DNA from: Bolinopsis microptera
Lineage: Eukaryota; Ctenophora; Tentaculata; Lobata; Bolinopsidae
Direction: 5' to 3'
DNA length: 64,000 nucleotides
NCBI RefSeq assembly: GCF_026151205.1
Contig: NC_087073.1
Span: forward strand, 22,886,987 to 22,950,986
The notes under the pieces were generated by a model that saw nothing but the letters and a program-made list of their open reading frames with translations, did not search any database and had not been told where the DNA came from. Below, piece by piece: positions 24,814 through 34,248 of this stretch (position 1 is the first letter of the stretch; every line of letters begins with the position of its first letter). The position numbers and the translations under genes are program-made.

Positions 24814-25024
24814 GAGCTGTAAAATATGATTGGTAGAATGATATTTCAAAATGAATTGTGTTAAGATTATATTTGATATTATTATAAGGTAATAATCGGG
24901 GAAGTTTCAAGACAAATTTGGGGCACTGTAAATGGTTGGTTTAAAACGATTTTAATGAAGGTTCAGAAAATGAAACATTGTATAAGAAAGGTCGTTTTGA
25001 AGTTGACATTCTAACAATGTTGTG

Positions 25025-25640
25025 TACAGGGTGTTACAAGACTTGTGTCCAAATTTGAAATTATAATTTTTCTATTGAATGAGTAAGTTAACAGAAATCG
25101 GTTGGGAATGCTTGTTACATTTTAGTTATTTCTTGCAAAATCGTATCAAAACCCGTTTTTTCACAATTTGGTGAAAAGCTAGACATTTTCAAGGTTCTCT
25201 GTGTCAACGGAAGCAGTTGGACGGCTGCTAGGAGTGCACTTTCGAGGAAATACGGAAAATCAGGCAGGACAATTCATCCTAAGACTATTCAACGACAGAC
25301 CGTGATGAAATTTGAGACTGTGGAAGGTCCAAAGACCAGGGAAAAGGAGACTGTTTGGATGGGCCAGAGTAACCATGGTGTCTTCGGATCACACTTTTTC
25401 GAGAATGAAGATGAGAAGGCAGACATGATAAGGAAAGCAAATTATATCGCTTTGTTGCGTGGGAATGGCCGATAAATCTTCAAAATATGCGTGCAAATTT
25501 CAAACCTCTCTATACCAAGCTTCCCCGAGGAAACAAAAAGTGCCCGGTAGAGAAAAGGCCATAGAGAGGTTCACATGATCCCAATTTCTAGTATCTAAGG
25601 CCTCTCAAATAACCTGTCAAATGTCTCATATACTCCATTA
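25025..25640 (+). mobile_element. Mariner-like (Tc1/mariner superfamily) relic, left copy
   Basis: It starts near TACAGGGTG, a common terminus of this group. From about 25160 to 25475 one frame stays open to TAA. It reads EKLDIFKVLCVNGSSWTAAR..., like the N-terminal helix-turn-helix of these transposases, and then passes directly into TVWMGQSNHGVFGSHFFENE, which resembles the late DDE-domain block (VWxGxxxxGxxGPYFFE). About 200 residues between the two are missing in frame, so this is an internal-deletion derivative. Confidence 0.65.
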
Positions 25641-27829
25641 GTATGCAAAACCCATTGTTAGGTGAATTGTATACAGATAATTTCAGCAATGGTAATTGTC
25701 TAGCTATAAGGATAGACACCCTCTAAAAAAACCCAGATATAAAAGAAGAAAGCCCAAATATCCAGTAGCCCAGTATATCGAAACCCAAATTATGTATTGA
25801 AAGACGAGTCACCAAAACACGGAAGTATGCAGTATTGAATACTGCACCCGCGATAACATTGGCCCCTTGCAAAAAACTAATTAATCAATGAATCAAAACA
25901 TATAATATTGTATTTATAGAAACTATAAAACTCTCAAGGCTCCTTCTCCAAGCTAACGACTCTAAAGTTCCTGATTATACAGTTCCTGATGGTACAAATT
26001 TTTAAAACCGGGGTAAAAAATAAAACCCTTCGTAATATATAAATGGTCAACTAAAACTAAAATGCACAAATTCACATCATAAGCATTTATACCCTCACCT
26101 AACAAGCACTCCATGACTTTTTAGGATCTAGGAGTGTTGATCAGGTTAAGGTCCAAATCACTTATCGCTGTGGGTGGAAGAGTTCTGGTACCTCTGTAAA
26201 CCCTGATAGAGATTAAATCAAAACGCAGTCTGCATCTGACAGCACCATTGGCCTTTCTTAAGGCTTATCTTTTCAGCGAGATGTTTTAGGAACTGTGAAG
26301 CCTCAAACGCCATTCCTCCTGTAGTACTGAACATCTAATCAGTGGCGTGAAGGTAGCCTTTTTACGTTGAGGACTCTGTCATTGTACTCACGTTTTTTGT
26401 TTTTCTCGTGAGATTGGGACTGCGAGATGCTCTTGTCACTGTTGGACTGGGATTGAGGGTGAAGTACCCTTACATCTGTTAGGTGAATTGATTTATTATG
26501 CTATTGCTTTGTTGTTATATTGTGTAAGTCTGTGGAGTAGTAGCGAGAAGGTATTGTATATATTTTAATTTGTTCTCCTATTTGTAAATGATTTAAATTC
26601 TGTATTTTATGTAGGGTCGGCACCAATGTAATTATGGTTCACAACCGTGTTTCGGGTTATCCGAAATGGATTTTCCAGTGATGTTTCATATAATGTTTCT
26701 CACTCCAGCTGCAGTCTGGTAGTGCTAAGTATCACAATAATTTGTCTAGCTCTCATATTCCATGTTCTTTGCCTCATAGTATATATATAAAATAATATAT
26801 TTTGGTATTTTGTAGATGTAACTGTAATATATTGATATATATGATGTAAATATGAAATATGATGTAAATATATGATGTAAATTTTATTTGAATTTTGAAA
26901 TAAAATTATGGACCTTGAATTAACAAATTTTGTTACCTGGAGACCCCAGGCTATTATGTTAATAAACAAATAAAGATTCGGCGGAATAAAATATTTGCTT
27001 CAAATAGGACCGTCGACGAGTCCAATTCGGCGCGCGTCCTGGTAGGTTATAAATTTGGTTGACGATGTCAGAATGCTAGTTCGCGCGGCGCGTCAAAGCG
27101 GCGAAGTCCTCCAAGTTATAAACCTACAAAAAAACTACGCGCAAAATCAAATATTTAGCTCTATTATATTATCCATAAAATTTTTGAGTTCAACATTACA
27201 TAGTTTACTTTGGTAACTGTAATACTCAATACGCCAAAATTTTAAAAATTCTTGTGAAAAGGCCCTTTGGGCATATAATAAAAGTGATCCTATAAACATA
27301 AACAATGTATTTTTGGACGCTGATTCCGAATCACCCCCAATGACGTAGGGTTAAAATGCTTCCCTGGAGAGTTATGGGCGAAAAACCCTTTTCGTCACGT
27401 AACAGGATAGTAAAATAATAATTCGATTGTTTAGAGCTCGGGTTAGGGTTAGGTGTTTGGGTTGTGGTAAGGGTTATGGTTAACTTCGGGGTTATGGTTA
27501 GGGTTTATGTGAAACCGTTTTGTACGGCTGCAAAACCATAAAAACCTTATATCACATGGTGACCCCCACGGTCGCTTCACTATAAAGTTTCACTGTAGAG
27601 TTGCTTCACTGTAGAGTTTCGCTTCACTGTTGACTGTAGAGTTTCGACTATACAGGGGGAGCCGCGCACTCGTGCGCGGCGGGTCATACAACGTATGACA
27701 ATAAAAACCAAAGTCACGTGAAATGTTTTGGCGAGCGAATTAGTAAAAGCCATTTTATTTATACTATAGTATTCATTTTTTTGAATATTTGCTAAATTTA
27801 AATAACAGTAGGAGTAGTAATATGAAACA
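25641..27829. other. Intergenic sequence between inverted mariner-like copies
   Basis: About 2.2 kb without a supported gene. The stretch 26120-26970 has moderate complexity and ends TTAATAAACAAATAAAG, which may be the 3' tail of an unrecognised retroelement. Near 27550-27650 a GTTTCACTGTAGAG-type motif repeats. Confidence 0.4.
27435..27512. repeat. Degenerate TTAGGG-like tract
   Basis: GGGTTAGGGTTAGGTG followed by diverged GGGTTATGGTTA copies. Too short and diverged for a telomere. It may be an interstitial remnant. Confidence 0.6.
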
Positions 27830-27830
27830 T

Positions 27831-28085
27831 TTGACAGGTTATTTGAGAGGCCTTAGATACTAGAAATTGGGATCATGTGAACCTCTTTATGGCTTTTTCT
27901 CCATCGGGCACTTTTTGTTTCCTCGGGGAAGCGTGGTATAGAGAGGTTTGAACTAGCAAATTAGCACGTTTATTTTGAAGATTTATCGGCCATTCCCATG
28001 CAACATAGCGATATAATTTGCTTTCCTTATCGTGTCTGCCTTCTCATCTTCATGCTCGAAAAAGTGTGATCCGAAGAGTTGCTGC
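27831..28085 (-). mobile_element. Mariner-like relic, inverted copy
   Basis: The reverse complement matches 25378-25635 at roughly 90% by eye, from CTTCGGATCACAC to TCAAATGT. It encodes the same FGSHFFE block ending in a stop. The outer part (the N-terminal helix-turn-helix) is absent here. Confidence 0.75.
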
Positions 28086-28229
28086 TAGGTCGTGCTGTTG
28101 GATTGGCACATTCTCTCCTAATTTTAAAATATCTTTTATTGGCACAATTTCATTTCATTAGGAAATGTTCATTTAACATTCATCAAGTTAAAACGTTTAT
28201 TGGAAATTAATATATACGGCAAAGCACTT

Positions 28230-30956
28230 CATTTAATATAGTAAAGTAAAAGTAAAGTAAAATTTATGACATCACATCATCACACATGTCTACAAACTAT
28301 CATCGCACTGTGTGAAAAAATATATAATAAATATTTCCCCACCCACATTAATTAATTATCAAATACAATATTTAAAAACAATTTCATCAAAAACATTATC
28401 CTATTTTAAAAACTTCCCAGTGGAATAAAGATTTATAAAACGCTTCTTTGCCACATAAGGATGGAACCAAAGATAATTGTTATGTTTCTCTTTATTACTG
28501 ACATAACTGGCTCCCTCAATTCTCACTAAAACTTCATTAGAAACATTCCAAAAAAAGCAATCATTTGTGATACTTTTAGAAATCATATCTATCTTATATC
28601 CTTCTAATTTAATTTTAAAACCTAAAACTGTCACAGAGTTCTTGACGTCCGGAGGGAGTTTGTTCCAATATGGAATAACTCGCTCCGGGAGAAAAGACTT
28701 CTGGATATTCTTGACCTTTGTCACACTTTTACTACATCTATTGGATGAAACCAGATTAAGACCTGATCTGCTTGGTCTGAACAAGTCTGTACCATAATCA
28801 GTCATACCATTAATAACCTTAAAAGCTTCAATAAGGTCCCCACGTATTCGCCGCTCTGCCAGCGTTGTCAAATTGAGGATTTCCAGTCTACGGCTGTAAG
28901 GAAGAGTACCCACCTCATCAATCAGACGGGTAAACCGCCTCTGGACGCTCTCCAGCTCCAAAACAGTCCCCCAACTTCCATGAGCCGCAGGTGGATTCCA
29001 CAATTGGACACAATACTCAAGATGAGGTCTTATTAAAGCTTTATATATAGCAATCATAACAGCCTTTTCTCTAATAACTAAATTCCTTACAATCCAACAA
29101 ATCATACGATTTGCCTTAGCGATACATGCTTTGATCTGTTCGTTCCAAAGCAGGGAGCTATGGGTAATAACCCCCAAATCTTTTTCCTGTGCAGATACTT
29201 CAAGTTCTATACCATTTACCTTATAATTTAAATTAGGATTGTTGTTAAAATTAATGTGCACTACTTTGCACTTGGCAGGATTAAATTGTAAAAGCCAAAT
29301 ACTTTCCCAAACTTCTAATTCTTCGATATCTTCAGCAACACTACCGTGGTTAGCTGCATTACCAATTAATTTAAGATCATCAGCAAATAACTTTATGTTA
29401 TTTTTTACAAGGTCAGGCAAATCATTAATATACAGAATGAATAGGAGAGGGCCTAGAACTGACCCCTGAGGAACACCAGATAAAACATGTTTAACCTCGG
29501 ACCATTGTCCTTCTACAGAAACCCTCATAGTCCTGTCTGTCAGAAAATCTTTAATAACATCTAAAACCTTTCCTTTGACACCAAAGCCTTCCAATTTAGA
29601 CAGAAGTCTAAAGTGGGGGACTGTGTCGAATGCCTTACTAAAATCAAAGTATAGAAGATCAACCGGGGCACCTTCATCTAAAATGTCAAGAATGTCATCA
29701 AATGTCTCTAAAAGATTAGATAAACACGATTTACCCTTAACAAATCCATGCTGATGCTTCGAAATTCGATGTTCTAGAAAATGTAATACATGTGCTCTCA
29801 CCAACTTTTCATACACTTTGCACAAAATACAAGTTAATGAAACTGGTCTATAATTTAAGGGGTCTGATTTAATACCCTTTTTAAACAATGCTACAACAGA
29901 TGCAGATTTCCACACTGCAGGTAAAGATCCTGTATCTGAACACTTTTGAAATAATTTAGTCAATGCTTCAACAAAATTGTTGTCATAAGCTAGCGATTTC
30001 AACAACTTCGGATGAACACCATCCGGACCAGAACTCTTAAAAATGTTAAGCTTTAAAAGTTGCTTTTTTATATCAGAACTACTGACTTCCATATCATCAA
30101 TATCATCAATACTCTCATTGTCAGGTCTTAAATTCTCAGTTTTAGGGAGAGGGCCAGGTGGTTCACGCACAAAAACAGAGCTAAAGGCACTTGCGAGTAC
30201 CTCAGCTGACTCAGTCGAACTATCTGTGCGTGTACCATCTCCTCTATCTAAAGAAACCACACTAGATTTAATTTGACGTTTATTTCGTAAATAAGAGTAA
30301 AAAGACTTACAATTCTGCTTCAGATTAGATGTAATTTTCTTTTCATAGCTAACTTTAGCTTTAATCTCTGCTACTTCATAAGTATGTTGTTTGCTACTTG
30401 CATAACTAAAATTAACATCAGATGGATTAATATCAAACTCAGCCCATGCTTTATCTTTATTCTTTCTCATTCGTTTAAGTGCAGATGTACTCCATGGCAA
30501 CTTGACAGGTCTGTTGTCGAGATAAACCGAAGCAGTCGGAACAGCTGCAGCAACAGTCTCCAGTTTACCATGTAATTCAGCCCACATATCTTGAACATCA
30601 TTGGTAGAACTATAATCCCAGTCGATATTTTTCAAACTAAAATTTAATAACTCTTCAGAGGAAATCTTACCCAATATAGGTTTGATAATCTTCTCTTTTA
30701 AACATTTGCTAGTATCCGGCGAAACAACTAGTTCGACAAGTATCCCAACATGATCACTCTTACCAAGCGGAGAAACGATCTTACAACCGTTGACAAGAGC
30801 ATCATTTGTATACAGGACCTGATCAAGAAGACTCTCCTGGAGAGTATCCTTCACAAGCCGTCTTCTAGTTGTCTCGTTGGTGAAATACCAAGTTAAACCA
30901 CTGTCATTGAAAACATCCATGAATTTCTGTTGAGTAACTAAAAACTGGTTCTTGCT
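28230..30956 (-). mobile_element. LINE (APE-type non-LTR), 5'-truncated
   Basis: A minus-strand element whose 5' end stops inside the endonuclease domain. The 3' region after the stop codon at 28401 is AT-rich and ends near a TTTACTTTTACTTTAC run. 5' truncation is the usual result of incomplete target-primed reverse transcription. Confidence 0.85.
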
Positions 30957-31004
30957 AGCAATATTACTATTTATATATATTACTATTAATATACTGAAAA
31001 ACAA
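28401..31004 (-). CDS. LINE ORF2 (reverse transcriptase), N-terminus truncated
   Basis: The open frame has 867 codons, but the first 16 or so probably come from flanking DNA. The end of an EEP/APE endonuclease is visible (GKSDHVGI at residues 81-88, with the catalytic SDH). Reverse transcriptase motifs follow: SSGPDGVHP (324-332), NYRPVSL (384-390), FDFSKAFD (453-460), GVPQGSVLGPLLF (510-522) and FADD (540-543). A thumb and C-terminal domain include HLEYCVQLWNP (661-671). The style is that of the CR1/L2/Jockey group, but the clade is not settled. No internal stop, so the insertion is fairly young. It needs no host function and lies head-to-head with the next LINE. Confidence 0.93.
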   Translation of the reverse strand: MFFSILIVIYINSNIASKNQFLVTQQKFMDVFNDSGLTWYFTNETTRRRLVKDTLQESLLDQVLYTNDALVNGCKIVSPLGKSDHVGILVELVVSPDTSKCLKEKIIKPILGKISSEELLNFSLKNIDWDYSSTNDVQDMWAELHGKLETVAAAVPTASVYLDNRPVKLPWSTSALKRMRKNKDKAWAEFDINPSDVNFSYASSKQHTYEVAEIKAKVSYEKKITSNLKQNCKSFYSYLRNKRQIKSSVVSLDRGDGTRTDSSTESAEVLASAFSSVFVREPPGPLPKTENLRPDNESIDDIDDMEVSSSDIKKQLLKLNIFKSSGPDGVHPKLLKSLAYDNNFVEALTKLFQKCSDTGSLPAVWKSASVVALFKKGIKSDPLNYRPVSLTCILCKVYEKLVRAHVLHFLEHRISKHQHGFVKGKSCLSNLLETFDDILDILDEGAPVDLLYFDFSKAFDTVPHFRLLSKLEGFGVKGKVLDVIKDFLTDRTMRVSVEGQWSEVKHVLSGVPQGSVLGPLLFILYINDLPDLVKNNIKLFADDLKLIGNAANHGSVAEDIEELEVWESIWLLQFNPAKCKVVHINFNNNPNLNYKVNGIELEVSAQEKDLGVITHSSLLWNEQIKACIAKANRMICWIVRNLVIREKAVMIAIYKALIRPHLEYCVQLWNPPAAHGSWGTVLELESVQRRFTRLIDEVGTLPYSRRLEILNLTTLAERRIRGDLIEAFKVINGMTDYGTDLFRPSRSGLNLVSSNRCSKSVTKVKNIQKSFLPERVIPYWNKLPPDVKNSVTVLGFKIKLEGYKIDMISKSITNDCFFWNVSNEVLVRIEGASYVSNKEKHNNYLWFHPYVAKKRFINLYSTGKFLK

Positions 31005-31199
31005 ATTAGGAATTTACCGCATCCGATTTTCCGCAAACCCCGATTCACTGCAGTCATCTCTTTTCCCCCAAATAGAGCTTAACATGTATAATGTAAAAAA
31101 CAAAACACAAATTTACCCTGAACCCTGATTTACCGCGGATGTTTCCTTCCCCCAACTAGGGTTTAACATACATAATGTATGTTTTAATACTTTCAACAC
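31005..31199. repeat. Imperfect ~90-bp duplication between the two LINEs
   Basis: AATTTACCG... through TTAACATGTATAATGTA occurs twice (31011-31100, 31110-31185) with about 75% similarity by eye. Confidence 0.55.
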
Positions 31200-31228
31200 T
31201 ACTATATAACAAATAATTTGAGGATGTA

Positions 31229-31493
31229 CCATGGAAGTCTAGAGTACCCGCAACAAGATATGCAGCTGTAAACGACTTGGTAATGGGGTGCATGTGAGCT
31301 CTGGGGGCCAGTGGCATCAGAAGACTGGCTATCAGCCTTGAAAATAAGATGAGTTCTCTTTAGATCCATGTCACATCTGCACAGTATCTCCATCACCATG
31401 ACACAAACACTCTTACACTCTTCTCACTACCCTGCCCCACCCTAACCCAGCCCCTCCCTCCCTCTACCTGTTGCGGGTACTCTGGACTGCATG
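31229..31493. repeat. Long-range inverted repeat in the LINE 5' region
   Basis: GTCTAGAGTACCCGCAACAA (about 31237-31256) pairs with TTGCGGGTACTCTGGAC (31470-31486). The pairing extends to about 33 bp with few mismatches and encloses about 210 nt. Confidence 0.8.
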
Positions 31494-31817
31494 GACATCC
31501 TTGAATGGAGGTATTTTATATAGTAGTGTTGTATCTATATTCTATATCAATAATTTGCTATAGACACCCTATCTAGCCCAACCCTTCCCTTAACCCTCCA
31601 CTCCCCTTCCTTTATACATTGTACTCTTATCCCATGCCCAACCTGCTATAGACATATTAAATAACCTCTATTCTTCCCCTTTGGGACACTGCAGTCCACC
31701 CCGCTCCCCTGCCTCTTCCCCTCCCTCCCAGTCACCCAAAACATCACTACAACATACTCACTATACACTCATATATTTAGGTTTTTTGCTTTCGAAAATT
31801 CTCTCTGTTTATTCTTC

Positions 31818-34196
31818 TTGATCAATCTATCTTTCCCCATGATACCACTCATTCACGTCAAAACTGTGTTACTCTCATCATCTTACTTTCAGGCTGTTGG
31901 TTGGTTCGATGGTGTCCTGGCCCCAATCTCATCATGTGCTCCCTACCATTTTCTCTTCATGCAAGACACAACTATTACTGAAGACAACCCTCGATCTACC
32001 AGATCGAGAAACAATTCCTCTCCTTCTGCTGGAAATGTCATTGACTTCACGAGACCTATTACCATCACAACCCCTGGACGCTACTTGCTTAGCAACCCTG
32101 ACTCTGGCTGTAGTATCAGTCTCTTCCAGGATGTTTTCGCAAGTCAATTGTGTGATCAGTTCTCTTGTGAAATCGAAAACACTGGTGCCCTCAAACAGTA
32201 CACCACAATCCACAAGCAGGCTCAAGTGCATCTCCCACGACTGTCATCATGGTACGGCCCTGTTGACTATGCATTCTCAGGAATCGTGATGAAAGCCAAC
32301 TCCGTGTCAGAATGTCCTCGTCTTGTTGCAGCATATCAGCACATGGTGGAAAATCTCTTTGAACCCAACAACATCGATTGTTCCTCTGACTGCTTTCTGA
32401 TCAACCAGTACAGAACAGGTCGGGATTCTTGCGGAGAACATAGCGATAATGAGCCAGAGGTCGACCTCTCAAAACCTGTTGTTACTCTGTCACTCGGACA
32501 ACAACGCTGTATGCTCATCAGAGAGGCTAAGAACTCTGGAAATGCCATCACAATTAAACTTGACCAAGGTTCAGTTCTTGTTATGCATGGTACTGATTTC
32601 CAGAAAAAGTACACTCACCAAATACCCAAAGACAATGCAATCACTGCTGCACGCACATCAGTGACCTATAGGACCTGCAGCTCCAGCTTCCTGCGTGAAA
32701 GAAACGCCTTATCTACACCTCTTACTGAGATGCCTATCACTCCTGTACTTGCGAACCTGTACTCACGAACTGTACTTGCCCCCAAGTCTACAGCTGAACC
32801 AGTAAGCTCCCCGTCGCTGCACAACAGACGTAGATCTTCTCTGTCACTATCTGGCCTCTCGCAAATCAACAGCATGGACAGCTCCCCAGTTGGATCTCCT
32901 CTGGCATCAAGCTCTCCCTCCGTGACCAGCAGTAAAACTTCAGTGTCTAATAGTGAGACATTCCCTCTCAGTTTGGAAGCCATGTTAGAAGCCATTGACT
33001 CATTGAAAGAAAAAACGGTGAAAAACGAACTTTCTCGTCATGGCAGCTCAAACTCAGGGTCCCTCATTGACTGTAAGAAACGACTCAAGAAAGCTGTGAA
33101 AGCATGCCACAAACGCCTTAGCGTGCTTCTTCTTGAGCCTCCTTCCACCTCAGCTGAGCCTGATTGCGTCACCCATTCCCTCCAAACCATGGAAAACTCT
33201 GTTATTGATCTTCAAGCTAAAATTAGTCTGCAACACACCACCCTGCAAACTCTTGTATTGTGTTCTGACGATAAATCCAGTCAAAAAGGTAGCACCAGCT
33301 CCCCTAATTTGTCCAACGAACTGAACACTGTGGACAAGAGACTCGAGAAGCTTGAAGAAATCATGAGCAGCATCAACTCAAAACAACAAGACACTGCTAC
33401 CTCCCTCAAAGCCTTTGAAGTTAATATCACTGCTATTAAGAGCGAGGTTGAGGACTCTAAGGCCTGCCTGCAGTCTCTCCAGCTCAAAGACCATACAAAT
33501 CCCTCAAACAAAAGGCCCTTGCCCCACTCTGCTCAAAACCAGAACCGTGGAAGGTCAAATGGCACATTCCCTGACTCTCATAGAAAAACCAGAAAACCAA
33601 GAAAAGTTCTCCTCCTTCATGACTCCCAGATGAACGGATTTATAGCAGAGTCTTTCTCCTCTGGGTTTAAGGTTGAAAAAATGAAAGTAGGTTCCTATTC
33701 TGACCTAAACGGAAAACACATGAGAGATGTGATTAAACAACCAGAGGTTGACTGTTACATTCTTCAGCTTGGAGTAAATGATTACAGATATAAAGACCGT
33801 CCTGTAAATAAAGCAGTCGAGGATGCAAAAAAAGCCATTGACACACTCCTCTCTAGCTCCAGTGCTAAGATTGTCGTCTCCCTGCCCACTCCAACTCCTG
33901 GCCCATTAAGTGATTTAACAAAACAATTTGTCTCGGAAATCACCCAATTTGTCTCCACGCAAAGAGAACTAAGTGACTTACACCGGCGCCTCTTCACTGT
34001 AAACAACACTGGAAACTTTTCCCGTGCCATCTCTGCTGCCGGGTCATCCCAAGACTCTCCTAACCCACTGAAGGAAGACCAACTTCATGTCTCAGAGTAT
34101 GGTCTAAAAAAACTTTGTGTTAACATAAAACTTGGCCTTTATCGTGCCTTTGGTATGAGATCCCATAGAATGCAGCCCTCTACTGCAGAGCGCTAG
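31818..34196 (+). CDS. LINE ORF1 with AlkB-like and SGNH-like domains
   Basis: 792 codons from the first ATG. The Met at codon 48 (31959) is a likely alternative start, because residues 1-47 show no conserved feature. Residues ~100-290 look like an AlkB-type Fe(II)/2-oxoglutarate dioxygenase: RLSSWYG (141-147), LINQYRTGRDSCGEHSDNE (194-212, metal ligands H208 and D210), H267 in YTHQIP, and R279/R285 in ARTSVTYR. The spacing of +12 and +18 after the His matches the ABH2 pattern. A Ser-rich linker follows, then a Leu-rich coiled coil (495-555). Residues 595-780 resemble SGNH hydrolases: LLLHDSQ (block I, S603), LQLGVNDYR (block III, N654) and EDQLHVSEYG (block V, D754/H757). AlkB enzymes remove alkyl groups from nucleic acids. 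SGNH esterase domains occur in ORF1 of some CR1-type LINEs. I infer a nucleic-acid chaperone or repair role for the RNP. Confidence 0.88.
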   Translation: MINLSFPMIPLIHVKTVLLSSSYFQAVGWFDGVLAPISSCAPYHFLFMQDTTITEDNPRSTRSRNNSSPSAGNVIDFTRPITITTPGRYLLSNPDSGCSISLFQDVFASQLCDQFSCEIENTGALKQYTTIHKQAQVHLPRLSSWYGPVDYAFSGIVMKANSVSECPRLVAAYQHMVENLFEPNNIDCSSDCFLINQYRTGRDSCGEHSDNEPEVDLSKPVVTLSLGQQRCMLIREAKNSGNAITIKLDQGSVLVMHGTDFQKKYTHQIPKDNAITAARTSVTYRTCSSSFLRERNALSTPLTEMPITPVLANLYSRTVLAPKSTAEPVSSPSLHNRRRSSLSLSGLSQINSMDSSPVGSPLASSSPSVTSSKTSVSNSETFPLSLEAMLEAIDSLKEKTVKNELSRHGSSNSGSLIDCKKRLKKAVKACHKRLSVLLLEPPSTSAEPDCVTHSLQTMENSVIDLQAKISLQHTTLQTLVLCSDDKSSQKGSTSSPNLSNELNTVDKRLEKLEEIMSSINSKQQDTATSLKAFEVNITAIKSEVEDSKACLQSLQLKDHTNPSNKRPLPHSAQNQNRGRSNGTFPDSHRKTRKPRKVLLLHDSQMNGFIAESFSSGFKVEKMKVGSYSDLNGKHMRDVIKQPEVDCYILQLGVNDYRYKDRPVNKAVEDAKKAIDTLLSSSSAKIVVSLPTPTPGPLSDLTKQFVSEITQFVSTQRELSDLHRRLFTVNNTGNFSRAISAAGSSQDSPNPLKEDQLHVSEYGLKKLCVNIKLGLYRAFGMRSHRMQPSTAER

Positions 34197-34248
34197 AATA
34201 ACTCTAAAATTCAAAAACAAACAAGCCTCACGAGATCAAGTCGCTGTA

